Of a DNA stretch of 64,000 nucleotides, positions 44,693 to 53,338 are shown in pieces (within the stretch, counting starts at the first letter, position 1; each line of letters begins with the position of its first letter). A program made the position numbers and the translations under genes. The stretch is from positions 4,774,001-4,838,000 of the forward strand of contig NZ_CP034036.1 of the NCBI RefSeq assembly GCF_005484965.1, read 5' to 3'. Origin of the DNA: Brenneria nigrifluens DSM 30175 = ATCC 13028. Its GTDB lineage: Bacteria; Pseudomonadota; Gammaproteobacteria; Enterobacterales; Enterobacteriaceae. The notes below the pieces were generated by a model. The model saw only the letters and a program-made list of their open reading frames with translations, had not been told where the DNA came from and searched no databases.

Positions 44693-45625
44693 ATGAAAAC
44701 CTCTTCATCACTCTCTTCCACGCTGGCGGCCAAGGCGCCGATGCCCGAAGCGGGGCTGATTGCGGAGCCCGCGCCCTGGCGCAAGTGGCTCGGCAGCATT
44801 CTCGGCCATCACAGCATGACGCTCGGCCTGACTATTCTGGCGGTTATCGTGCTGGCGGCCGTCCTTGCGCCGTTAATCAGCCCGCACGATCCCTACGCGC
44901 AGGATGTGAGCCGGCGTCTGATACCGCCGGTATGGCATGAAAAAGGCGGTTGGGAACATATTCTGGGCACCGACAAGCTGGGGCGCGACTATCTGAGCCG
45001 GCTGCTGTTCGGGGCCAGGGTGTCGTTAACCATCGGGCTGGTTTCGGTGCTGGTGGCCGGGTTTATCGGCATCACGCTGGGGGTGCTGGCCGGCTATTTC
45101 GGCGGCCGGGTGGATGCGCTGGTCAGCTATATCCTGACGGTCCGTCTGTCCATGCCGATCATCCTGGTGGCGCTGGCGACCGCTTCGCTGGTGGGCGGAT
45201 CGGTGAAAGTGGTGATCCTGCTGCTGGGATTACTGCTGTGGGATCGCTTTCTGATTGTCTCCCGCTCGGTAACCCGGCAGCTGCGCGAGGCGGAGTTTAT
45301 CGCCGCCGCCAAGACGCTGGGCGCCTCCTCGTTGTTCATTATGCTGCGCGAAATCCTGCCCAATCTGCTCGGCCCGCTGACGGTGGTGGCGACGCTGGAA
45401 ATCGCCCACGCCATTCTGCTGGAGGCCACGCTCTCTTTCCTCGGGCTGGGCGTACAGCCGCCGATGCCGTCATGGGGGCTGATGGTGGCGGAAGGCAAGG
45501 CTTACATGTTCTTTCAACCCTGGGTCATCCTGATCCCCGGCATTGTGCTCGCCGTTCTGGTGCTGGGGATCAATCTGGTGGGAGACGGCCTGCGCGACAT
45601 TACCGCGCTGGACGGACGTAACTGA
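44693..45625 (+). CDS. Peptide-type ABC transporter permease 2 (DppC-like)
   Basis: 310 residues. N-terminal cytoplasmic extension of about 45 residues, then six helices; the OppC-type loop HILGTDKLGRDYLSRLLFGARVSL and EAA loop EFIAAAKTLGASSLFIMLREILPN are present. Nine bp after the first permease. Confidence 0.95.
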   Translation: MKTSSSLSSTLAAKAPMPEAGLIAEPAPWRKWLGSILGHHSMTLGLTILAVIVLAAVLAPLISPHDPYAQDVSRRLIPPVWHEKGGWEHILGTDKLGRDYLSRLLFGARVSLTIGLVSVLVAGFIGITLGVLAGYFGGRVDALVSYILTVRLSMPIILVALATASLVGGSVKVVILLLGLLLWDRFLIVSRSVTRQLREAEFIAAAKTLGASSLFIMLREILPNLLGPLTVVATLEIAHAILLEATLSFLGLGVQPPMPSWGLMVAEGKAYMFFQPWVILIPGIVLAVLVLGINLVGDGLRDITALDGRN

Positions 45626-45635
45626 GGAAAAGACC

Positions 45636-46631
45636 ATGAATAACGACATTTTGCTCGATGTAAAAAACCTGCGGGTCGATCTCCCCACGTCTCGCGGTAC
45701 GCTGCATGCGGTGCGCGGGCTGGATTTTTCGGTACGGCGCGGGGAAATGCTGTGCCTGGTGGGCGAGTCCGGCTGCGGCAAGTCGATGACGTCGCTGGCG
45801 CTGATGGATCTGCTGCCGCGCAAGGCGGTGCGCACCGCGGACCATATGCTCTTCAAAGGCACCGAGTTGCAGTCGCTGAAAAAGCGCGACATTACCGCGC
45901 TGCGCGGCGACAAGATGTCGATGATCTTTCAGGAGCCGATGACCTCGCTGAATCCCTCGTTCACGCTGGGTAATCAACTGTGCGAAACGCTCCTGGCGCA
46001 CCGCAAAGTTTCCCTGTCGCAGGCGCGCGAACGGGCGGTTTATCTGATGGAGCGCGTGGGCATCCCGATGGCCGCCGAGCGTCTTAATCAGTATCCCCAC
46101 CAGCTTTCCGGCGGCCTGCGCCAGCGCATCATGATCGCCATGGCGCTGATGTGCGAGCCGGAGCTGATTATCGCCGACGAACCGACCACCGCGCTGGACG
46201 TCACCATTCAGGCGCAGATCCTGCGCATGCTGCGCGAACTGCAGCGGGAGTTCGGCATGGCGGTGATTTTCATCACCCATGATTTGGGGGTGGTGGCGCG
46301 TATCGCCGATCGGGTGGCGGTGATGTACGCCGGGCAGATTGTGGAAACCGCCCCGGTGATGGCGTTATTTAACCAGCCGCAGCACCCCTATACCCAGGCC
46401 CTGCTCGACTGCATTCCGATACAGGGCAAGACCATACCGGGCCAGCCGCTAAAGGCGATCCCCGGCGTGGTGCCCAGTCTGATCGGCGTGCAGCAGGGCT
46501 GCGCGTTCAGTAATCGCTGTTCCCACTGTACCGATGCCTGCCGCCAGGAAACGCCGTATGTCGATGTGACGGAGCGGCATGCGGTTCGCTGCCTGCGGGC
46601 CTTGCCGGTACGGGATGCGGAGGTCGCATGA
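45636..46631 (+). CDS. Peptide-type ABC transporter ATPase 1 (DppD-like)
   Basis: 331 residues from ATG 45636 (MNNDILLDVKNLRVD), after GAGGAAAAG. Walker A GESGCGKSM at about 41-49, signature LSGGLRQRI, Walker B LIIADEPTTALDVT; the C-terminal oligo_HPY region holds CAFSNRCSHCTDAC. The Cys residues there resemble those near the Fe-S site of DppD. It overlaps the second ATPase by 4 bp. Confidence 0.95.
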   Translation: MNNDILLDVKNLRVDLPTSRGTLHAVRGLDFSVRRGEMLCLVGESGCGKSMTSLALMDLLPRKAVRTADHMLFKGTELQSLKKRDITALRGDKMSMIFQEPMTSLNPSFTLGNQLCETLLAHRKVSLSQARERAVYLMERVGIPMAAERLNQYPHQLSGGLRQRIMIAMALMCEPELIIADEPTTALDVTIQAQILRMLRELQREFGMAVIFITHDLGVVARIADRVAVMYAGQIVETAPVMALFNQPQHPYTQALLDCIPIQGKTIPGQPLKAIPGVVPSLIGVQQGCAFSNRCSHCTDACRQETPYVDVTERHAVRCLRALPVRDAEVA

Positions 46632-47500
46632 GCCATAGCATGAACCATAGTGCGGCGACGTCGGCGTTGCCGACGCATATTCCGGGCAATGATGATATCG
46701 CGCTGGAGCTGTGTTCCCTATCGCGGGTTTTTCGCCTTAATCGCGGTCTGTTTACCCGCGCGGGCGAGATCCGGGCGGTAAATGATGTTTCCCTGCGTAT
46801 CCGGCGGGGAGAAACGCTGGGGCTGGTGGGGGAATCCGGATGCGGCAAAAGCACGCTGGCCAAAATGCTGCTGGGCCTGCTGGCGCCGACTTCCGGCAAC
46901 GTGCTGATCGAAGGCCGTGAAATCGATTCCGGCAGGCGCAAGGAGATGGCGTCGCGTATTCAGCCCATCTTTCAGGATCCCTACTCGTCGCTCAACCCGC
47001 GACGCACCGTCGCGGATATTGTGGAGGTGGCGTTGCGTCTGCACGGTATCGGCACGCCCGATGAGCGCAAAGCGCGCGTCAGGGAAATGCTGGACGTGGT
47101 CGGCATGCCCGCCCGGACGCACAGCCAGTATCCCGGCCAGCTTTCCGGCGGCCAGCGCCAGCGGGTGGCGATCGCCCGGGCGCTGATTATGCGCCCCGAT
47201 ATTCTGATCTGCGACGAGCCGACGTCGGCGCTGGATGTCTCCGTCCAGGCGCAGATCCTCAATCTGCTGCTGGCGCTTAAACAGGAGTTCGGCCTGACCT
47301 ACCTGCTTATCAGCCACAACCTGTCGGTGGTGGAGCATCTGGTGGACCATGTGGCGGTAATGCAGAGAGGGTCGATTGTCGAACAGGGCACGCGCGAGCA
47401 GATTTTCCACGCGCCGCGGCATCCTTATACCAAATCGCTGTTGGCGTCGGTGCTGACGCCGGAGCCGGGGCTGGGCATTCCGGATATCGACGCGCAGTAA
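46628..47500 (+). CDS. Peptide-type ABC transporter ATPase 2 (DppF-like)
   Basis: 290 residues. Walker A GESGCGKST at about 67-75, signature LSGGQRQRV, Walker B ILICDEPTSALDVS. The short C-terminus ends LLASVLTPEPGLGIPDIDAQ. With the first ATPase it makes the heterodimeric motor. The next gene follows after 94 bp. Confidence 0.95.
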   Translation: MSHSMNHSAATSALPTHIPGNDDIALELCSLSRVFRLNRGLFTRAGEIRAVNDVSLRIRRGETLGLVGESGCGKSTLAKMLLGLLAPTSGNVLIEGREIDSGRRKEMASRIQPIFQDPYSSLNPRRTVADIVEVALRLHGIGTPDERKARVREMLDVVGMPARTHSQYPGQLSGGQRQRVAIARALIMRPDILICDEPTSALDVSVQAQILNLLLALKQEFGLTYLLISHNLSVVEHLVDHVAVMQRGSIVEQGTREQIFHAPRHPYTKSLLASVLTPEPGLGIPDIDAQ

Positions 47501-47594
47501 CCGCAACGAACGCCCTAACGCACCGACAGGCAGCCGTTCCGCCGGGGCCCTGCCGTCGGCAACTGAATATCGGATAACAGAGGACAGAGTGACG

Positions 47595-49031
47595 ATGACG
47601 CGTGAAAAGAGTATCCAGGCAACCGTGGATTATTTTACTTGCGGCGAATTTACCCAAACCCTGGCGCGCCGGGTGGCATACCGCACGGAAAGCCAGAATG
47701 CCGACAGCGGGCCCGTTCTGCTCTCCTACCTGACGGATGAGATGATACCCGCGTTGCAGGCGTTGGGGTTCGAATACCTGATCGTGGAGAACCCGGTCGG
47801 CGGCAAAGGCCCCTTTTTGCTGGCGCGGCGCATGGAGCCTGAAGCCGCGCTGACGCTGCTGACCTACGGCCACGGCGATGTGGTGCGCGGCTATGACGAC
47901 CAGTGGCGGGAGGGGCTATCGCCGTGGGAGCTGGTTGAGGACGGCAACCGCTGGTATGGGCGCGGCACCGCCGACAACAAAGGGCAGCACACCATCAACC
48001 TGGCGGCGCTGGAGCAGGTGCTGAAAGCGCGCGACGGCCATCTCGGCTACAACGTGAAAATCATTCTGGAAATGGGGGAAGAGGACGGTTCGCCGGGGCT
48101 GAACGAGGTTTGCGCGCAATATCGCGACTGGCTGAGCGCCGATCTGTTTATCGCCTCCGACGGGCCGCGGATATCCGCCGCCCGTCCGACCCTGTTTCTG
48201 GGATCGCGCGGGGTGTTCAATTTTGAACTGCGGGTGGAGGCGCGCGAAGGGGCGCACCATTCCGGCAACTGGGGCGGGCTGTTGAGCAACCCCGGCATCC
48301 GTCTGGCCCATGCCCTTGCCGGCATGGTGGACGCCCGCGGCCGTATTCTGGTGCCGGGGCTGCGGCCGCCGGCGATATCCGCGACCATGCGTCATTTTCT
48401 TGCGGATATCGAACTGGGCGGCGGGGCGACGGACCCGGCTATCGATTCCGAATGGGGAGAACCGGGACTGACGGCGGCGGAGAAACTTTATGGCTGGAAT
48501 ACGCTGGACGTGCTGGCGTTCGTTACCGGTAATCCGCACAAGCCCGCCCACGCCATTCCGCCGCGGGCCGACGCGCATTGCCATATGCGCTATGTGGTGG
48601 GCAGCGACGTGGCGAACTTCGGCCGCCATATCCGCCGTCATCTGGATGACAACGGATTCGCCGACGTGGAGATGGTTAACGCCGTCAGCCATTACGCCGC
48701 CACCCGGCTCGATCCCAGTGATCTGTGGGTGGAATGGGGGAAGGCGTCGATAACCCGCACGTCCGGCGTCAAAACCGCGGTGCTGCCGAACTTCGGCGGC
48801 GGGTTACCGAACGCCTGCTTCTCGGAAACGCTGGGCTTGCCGACGCTGTGGGTGCCGCACTCCTATCCGGCCTGTTCGCAGCACGCGCCCAATGAGCATA
48901 TTCTGGCGGATACGACGCTGGAAGCCCTTAAAATCATGACCGGTCTGCTGTGGGATCTGGCCGAACAGGGTGCGGATATCGTCCGTCTGCGTTCGCAGCT
49001 ACAGAAATCGCAGTCGGCGGAAACGGTATAA
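47595..49031 (+). CDS. M20-family peptidase or amidohydrolase
   Basis: 478 residues from ATG 47595 (MTREKSIQATVDYF); an in-frame GTG at 47589 is nearer to the ribosome site AGAGGA and cannot be excluded. M20 metal motifs are present: LLTYGHGDVV (His and Asp), GRGTADNKGQH (Asp), and ILEMGEEDGSPG (Glu-Glu). It is a cytoplasmic dizinc hydrolase that would split the imported peptide or N-acyl amino acid. Its place inside the transporter operon ties it to the imported substrate. Confidence 0.9.
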   Translation: MTREKSIQATVDYFTCGEFTQTLARRVAYRTESQNADSGPVLLSYLTDEMIPALQALGFEYLIVENPVGGKGPFLLARRMEPEAALTLLTYGHGDVVRGYDDQWREGLSPWELVEDGNRWYGRGTADNKGQHTINLAALEQVLKARDGHLGYNVKIILEMGEEDGSPGLNEVCAQYRDWLSADLFIASDGPRISAARPTLFLGSRGVFNFELRVEAREGAHHSGNWGGLLSNPGIRLAHALAGMVDARGRILVPGLRPPAISATMRHFLADIELGGGATDPAIDSEWGEPGLTAAEKLYGWNTLDVLAFVTGNPHKPAHAIPPRADAHCHMRYVVGSDVANFGRHIRRHLDDNGFADVEMVNAVSHYAATRLDPSDLWVEWGKASITRTSGVKTAVLPNFGGGLPNACFSETLGLPTLWVPHSYPACSQHAPNEHILADTTLEALKIMTGLLWDLAEQGADIVRLRSQLQKSQSAETV

Positions 49032-49053
49032 GCGTAAAAGCGCAGGAGGGCCG

Positions 49054-49983
49054 ATGCACAGCAACGAAATTCGTTACTTTATGGCGGTGGCCAATAGCGG
49101 CTCGCTGAGCGCCGCCAGCCAGCAGCTATTTGTTGCCGTTTCAGCCATCAGCAGGCAGATCCAGCGGTTGGAGGCCCGGCTGGGCGTCCCCTTGTTCGAG
49201 CGCCATGCCCGGGGCATGATACTGAATGACGCCGGGCATATTCTGGAAAATCACGTGCGGCGCAGCGTGGCGGATATGGAGCTGGCGATCGCCGAAATAG
49301 AAGGGTTGCAATCGGCGCGCCAGACCACCATCCGCGTGGTCTGCACCGACGGCATCGGCTTTAATCTGCTGCCGACCCTGATGGCGCAGTTCAGGCAGCG
49401 GCATGCGGCGGTCAACTTTGTGCTGACGGTGGGCAGCGCCAGACAGGTGCCCGAGCTGGTTCGCAGCGGCGAATGCGATGTGGCGCTGAAGTTCAGCCTG
49501 GCGCCGGAGCACGGCGTTCAGGTTATCGCCTCTTTTTCCGCGCCCTTTATGGCGGTGATGAAAGCGGATCACCCGCTGGCGTCAAGGGATTTTCAGCTCG
49601 ACGACCTGAATACCTACCCCATCGTGCTGCCCGATCAGGCGGCCACGGTGCGCCAGCTTTTTGATCTTTCATGCCGGATGAACGGCGTTTTCATCGATCC
49701 GGTATTCACCAGCAATCATTTCTCCACCCTGTACGCCTTTTTGCTCGATACGCCGGACGCCATCGCCATATGCAGCCATTTTTCCGTGTTGTACAGCGCC
49801 CGCCGCGACGGTTTGCAGGTGAAGTCGATCAATATGGCGCAGCTGGGTCAACGTACCTTGCAGATCCAGGCCGAGGTCGGCAAGGCGACCACCGCGGCGC
49901 TGAAAGATTTTGTCGAGTTTTTACGTGATGAGCTGACGATACAGGATGCGCAGTTTCGCCGGGAGTACGCGGTCTTAGGGTGA
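49054..49983 (+). CDS. LysR-family transcriptional regulator
   Basis: 309 residues from ATG 49054 behind AGGAGGG. N-terminal winged HTH with SLSAASQQLFVAVSAISRQIQRLEARLGVPLFER at about 18-52, and the periplasmic-binding-like effector domain after residue 90. It closes the transporter/peptidase operon and is a probable controller of it, in cis. Unusual for LysR genes, it is transcribed with its supposed target and not divergently. Confidence 0.93.
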   Translation: MHSNEIRYFMAVANSGSLSAASQQLFVAVSAISRQIQRLEARLGVPLFERHARGMILNDAGHILENHVRRSVADMELAIAEIEGLQSARQTTIRVVCTDGIGFNLLPTLMAQFRQRHAAVNFVLTVGSARQVPELVRSGECDVALKFSLAPEHGVQVIASFSAPFMAVMKADHPLASRDFQLDDLNTYPIVLPDQAATVRQLFDLSCRMNGVFIDPVFTSNHFSTLYAFLLDTPDAIAICSHFSVLYSARRDGLQVKSINMAQLGQRTLQIQAEVGKATTAALKDFVEFLRDELTIQDAQFRREYAVLG

Positions 49984-50024
49984 CGCGGCCCCGCATTGCG
50001 CGCCGGGCGAATAGCGCCGGGAGG

Positions 50025-50984
50025 TCAGCGCTGCGCGGGGCAAGGCCTGGCCAGGGTGACGATCAGCATGCCGGCGATAATGGCCGTAACGCCAATAATC
50101 AGCCCCGGGGTAAACGCCTCATTCAGCAACAGAATCGAGATAATCAGCCCGACGACCGGCACCCCCAGCATGGAGGACGCCATGCTGGTGCTGGAGATCC
50201 ACTGGCTGGCGGTATTGACGGCGCAGAAACAGAAGGCGGTGGCGAGCGGGCCGACAAACAGCGATATTTCACACAGGCGCAGCGAATTATCCCCGGTATA
50301 CGGTCCCTCTTTGTACCAGGCGATGATAATCAGCGGCACGGCGGCGATCAGCATCTGCCAGGGCGCCAGATGATAGGCGCTGGACGCGCCGCGGTAGTGG
50401 CGCAGATGCAGGATGCAGATGGCCCAGCAGAATGAGGCGATCAGCAGCAGGGCATTGGCGCGCAGCGCGTCGCTGTCCGCCCAGTCCAGCGTCAGCGGGT
50501 TAAACAGCATGGCGACCCCGGCGATCCCCAGCAGCGTGCCGACCAGCTCCTGACGGGTTACGCGTTGCCTGAAGAGCAGAATGGCGCCCGGCAGAACCCA
50601 TAATGGCGTGGTGTAGGCCAGAATGGCGGAACGACCGGCGGGGATCGCCACCATGGCGATGGCGCCCAGCGCGGTGAACGTCAGCATCTGGAGCAGGCCG
50701 ACGCTGAATAGCAAGGGAATATCGCGGCGTTGCGGCAGCTTCAGCGTACCGGTGACGATCTGGATAAGGAACAGGCAGAGTCCGCCCAGCGTGAAACGCA
50801 GCGCGGAAAACCACAGCGGCGTAATATGTTCCAGTCCGAGTTTCATGACCGGCCAGTTGGCGCCCCAAATCAGGATCGCCAGCAAAAGCAGCATAATTCC
50901 CCCAGCCTGGCGCAGCGATAATGCGCCGGCCGATTTATCTTTCAGCCAGACTATTTTCTTATTTCTTAGTGAGGGAAAAATCAT
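50025..50984 (-). CDS. EamA/DMT-superfamily transporter
   Basis: 319 residues, ten hydrophobic segments in two EamA repeats (LLLLAILIWGANWPVMKLGLEHITPLWFSALRF at the start). It is probably an exporter of amino acids or metabolites. A start at 50894 (MLLLLAILIWG) has a far better ribosome site (GGGGGA) and may be the true one, removing 30 residues. It is divergent from the Lrp-family gene at 51129, a common exporter/Lrp regulator pairing. It converges with the LysR gene. Confidence 0.9.
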   Translation of the reverse strand: MIFPSLRNKKIVWLKDKSAGALSLRQAGGIMLLLLAILIWGANWPVMKLGLEHITPLWFSALRFTLGGLCLFLIQIVTGTLKLPQRRDIPLLFSVGLLQMLTFTALGAIAMVAIPAGRSAILAYTTPLWVLPGAILLFRQRVTRQELVGTLLGIAGVAMLFNPLTLDWADSDALRANALLLIASFCWAICILHLRHYRGASSAYHLAPWQMLIAAVPLIIIAWYKEGPYTGDNSLRLCEISLFVGPLATAFCFCAVNTASQWISSTSMASSMLGVPVVGLIISILLLNEAFTPGLIIGVTAIIAGMLIVTLARPCPAQR

Positions 50985-51128
50985 TTTATATTTTCTTTGC
51001 GGACAGTGACTGGATAAATCCAGTTTATTATTTTTCTGGCGGAAATTTTTTCCCTTATTAATGGCGATATTTTTGTTGCCAGGGCGATTTTCCCATCGAG
51101 TGGTAATTAACAGGAAAGGTTTTCTTTT

Positions 51129-51614
51129 ATGCGTAAACTGGATAAAACCGATATCAGCATCCTCAATAAGCTACAGGAAAATGCCAAAGTCACCCATGCT
51201 GAATTGGCGAAAGCGGTCAATCTTTCCACCACGCCCTGTTTTAACCGGGTGAAAGCGCTGGAGGAGCTCGGGCTGATCCGCCAGCAGGTCACGCTGCTTT
51301 CGCCGCAGCGGCTTGGGCTGCACGTAAACGTGTTTATCCACGTCAGCCTCGACCGCCAGGTGGAAGAGGTGCTGCAACGCTTTGAACAGGCCATCGCCGA
51401 GCGTCCGGAAGTGATGGAGTGCTATCTGATGACCGGGGACGCGGACTATCTTCTGCGGGTACTGGTTAAAAATATCAATGAGATAGAGAGTTTTATCCTC
51501 AATCATCTGACTCGTATCCCCGGAGTGGCCAATATCCGATCCAGCTTTGCGCTCAAGCAGGTGCGCTATAAGACCACCCTGCCTCTGCCGCCGGAGGGGA
51601 TGGTGCTGCCGTAG
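51129..51614 (+). CDS. Lrp/AsnC-family regulator, AcdR-like
   Basis: 161 residues. N-terminal HTH (MRKLDKTDISILNKLQENAKVTHAELAKAVNLSTTPCFNRVKALEELG) and RAM domain with ECYLMTGDADYLLRVLV. The text resembles AcdR, the leucine-responsive activator of acdS in pseudomonads, but there the genes are divergent; here it lies 211 bp upstream of acdS on the same strand. It could equally control the divergent EamA exporter. AGGAAAGG precedes the ATG. Confidence 0.9.
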   Translation: MRKLDKTDISILNKLQENAKVTHAELAKAVNLSTTPCFNRVKALEELGLIRQQVTLLSPQRLGLHVNVFIHVSLDRQVEEVLQRFEQAIAERPEVMECYLMTGDADYLLRVLVKNINEIESFILNHLTRIPGVANIRSSFALKQVRYKTTLPLPPEGMVLP

Positions 51615-51702
51615 CGGTTAATTTTATTTCGTTATAGAGAGGTTTTTTTAATATAAAGGATAGATTTTGGTGGTTTGTTGAAATTTAAAGGATAAATTTT
51701 AA

Positions 51703-51724
51703 TGAATTTAGCAATTTAAATTCA
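51703..51724. promoter_or_regulatory. Candidate Lrp-type operator upstream of acdS
   Basis: TGAATTT (51703-51709) and AAATTCA (51718-51724), a 7-bp inverted repeat with an 8-base AT spacer in an AT-rich stretch. Lrp-family proteins bind such AT-rich dyads. Confidence 0.45.
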
Positions 51725-51825
51725 TCCGTTTATGGGTAATATGATGGCTATGGGATGACGGTATTTCTCAACGGAATATTGACAACCAGCGGCTACCATT
51801 CCTTATTATTTTGCGGAGCGTTATT

Positions 51826-52842
51826 ATGAATCTGGAGAAATTTCCACGTTATCCATTAACTTTTGGCCCTTCCCCGATTACGCCGATGAAAAGACTCAGC
51901 GAATATTTAGGGGGAGAGGTGGAAATATATGCCAAGCGCGAAGATTGTAATAGCGGTCTGGCGTTTGGCGGCAATAAAACCCGTAAACTGGAATACCTTA
52001 TTCCCGAGGCTTTGGAACAGGGATGCGATACGCTGGTTTCCATCGGCGGCATTCAATCGAACCAGACGCGTCAGGTCGCCGCCGTTGCCGCTCATCTGGG
52101 AATGAAATGTATTCTGGTGCAGGAAAACTGGGTTAATTACGCCGACGCGGTGTATGACCGGGTGGGTAATATCGAGCTGTCGCGCATTATGGGCGCGGAT
52201 GTCCGCCTGGATGCCGCCGGTTTTGATATCGGCATCCGGGAAAGCTGGAAAAACGCCATGGAAGAGGCGTCGCAGAATGGCGGCAAACCGTTCCCGATCC
52301 CGGCCGGCTGTTCCGAACACCCTTACGGCGGTCTGGGCTTCGTCGGTTTCGCCGAGGAAGTTCGCCAGCAGGAAAAAGAGCTGGGCTTCAAGTTTGACTA
52401 CATCGTGGTCTGTTCCGTCACCGGCAGCACCCAGGCCGGCATGGTGGTCGGGTTTGCCGCCGACGGCCGCTCCCGCAACGTTATCGGTATTGATGCGTCG
52501 GCAAAACCGGAAAAAACCAAGGCGCAGATCCTGCGTATTGCGCAGAACACGGCAAATCTGGTGGAGCTGGGCCAGGAGATCACCGAAGAAGACGTGGTGC
52601 TGGATACCCGCTACGGCGGGCCGGAATACGGTCTGCCGAGCGAGGGCACGCTGGAAGCCATTCGCTTGTGCGCCCGTCTGGAAGGGGTGATGACCGATCC
52701 GGTGTATGAAGGCAAATCCATGCAGGGGATGATCGGTATGATCCGCAACGGTGAATTCCCCAAAGGCTCGAAAGTGCTCTACGCCCATCTGGGCGGCGCC
52801 CCGGCGCTGAGCGCCTACAGCTATATTTTCCGTAATGGCTGA
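51826..52842 (+). CDS. acdS: 1-aminocyclopropane-1-carboxylate (ACC) deaminase
   Basis: 338 residues, exactly the length of the Pseudomonas enzyme, from ATG 51826 (MNLEKFPRYPLTFG). It is a cytoplasmic PLP enzyme that splits ACC, the plant ethylene precursor, to 2-oxobutyrate and ammonia. PLP lysine K51 lies in FGGNKTRK, nucleophile S78 in GGIQSNQTR. Glu295 (PVYEGKS) and Leu322 (AHLGGAPAL) are the two residues that mark true ACC deaminases against D-cysteine desulfhydrases. The likely gain is nitrogen from plant exudate and lower host ethylene. The mobile element lies 66 bp downstream. Confidence 0.95.
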   Translation: MNLEKFPRYPLTFGPSPITPMKRLSEYLGGEVEIYAKREDCNSGLAFGGNKTRKLEYLIPEALEQGCDTLVSIGGIQSNQTRQVAAVAAHLGMKCILVQENWVNYADAVYDRVGNIELSRIMGADVRLDAAGFDIGIRESWKNAMEEASQNGGKPFPIPAGCSEHPYGGLGFVGFAEEVRQQEKELGFKFDYIVVCSVTGSTQAGMVVGFAADGRSRNVIGIDASAKPEKTKAQILRIAQNTANLVELGQEITEEDVVLDTRYGGPEYGLPSEGTLEAIRLCARLEGVMTDPVYEGKSMQGMIGMIRNGEFPKGSKVLYAHLGGAPALSAYSYIFRNG

Positions 52843-52890
52843 GGATTCCGCTCCACCTCTCTCCTTCGCCGCGGAGTAAAAACGCAGGCT

Positions 52891-53309
52891 CCTCCCCCTG
52901 GCAAGGGCTGTCTCTTATACACAAATCCAAGGAACCTCTAGAGACCATGTGTATTCTGGTCTTGGGTTCATTCTTGGTTCTTTGTTTTTTGCTTTTCGTC
53001 GGCGTAAAAAATTATGCTGAGGAATGGGAGGTCTCCCGAATGAGCCGCATGGATGCGGCGAAAGCCAGTGCCGCGCCGGGAGCGCGTCAATGGCGGTTCG
53101 ACAGGAGACCTCCGATTCCGAAGGCACCGCGAAGCGGCATAATTTCAGCCGATAGCCAGGGTTCGCAGGGCTGCGGCGACTGAGCGCCCTGCGTCGGGCG
53201 CGTGCTTCGACGTGGCATAAAAATCCCTTTCTTTTCGCGCACGAAATAGCGCTGAACTCACATATACCGTTAACAGTATATGTGACTAAGAGACAGGGCA
53301 AGGGGGAGG
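52891..53309. repeat. Palindrome split by the mini-element
   Basis: If the element and one GGCAAGGG copy are removed, CCTCCCCCT (52891-52899) and AGGGGGAGG (53301-53309) become a 9-bp hairpin with a 4-base loop, between the convergent acdS and the minus-strand Lrp gene. It was probably a bidirectional terminator or REP-like palindrome. Confidence 0.65.
52908..53296. mobile_element. 389-bp mini-element with Tn5/IS50-like ends
   Basis: The left end CTGTCTCTTATACACA equals the Tn5 mosaic-end core, and the right end, read inward on the other strand, is CTGTCTCTTAGTCACA. Direct repeats GGCAAGGG flank it (52900-52907, 53297-53304), so it is a genuine insertion, and the diverged right end argues against adapter contamination. 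No transposase fits in 389 bp, so it is a non-autonomous (MITE-like) element moved in trans. Inside, GGAGGTCTCC (53027-53036) and GGAGACCTCC (53104-53113) form a second inverted repeat. A 78-codon ORF (52947-53183) has no clear family. Confidence 0.8.
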
Positions 53310-53338
53310 CTGGGTGGGGGTCACCGGGCCTGAATTTT

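Noticed and set aside
52908..52923. Possible Illumina Nextera adapter contamination, because CTGTCTCTTATACACA equals the adapter core
   Set aside because: The sequence then diverges from the adapter, a diverged inverted copy ends the element, and 8-bp direct repeats flank both ends, all as expected for a natural insertion.
52947..53183. 78-codon ORF inside the mini-element
   Set aside because: It spans the internal inverted repeat, has no clear ribosome site and cannot be assigned; not listed as a gene.
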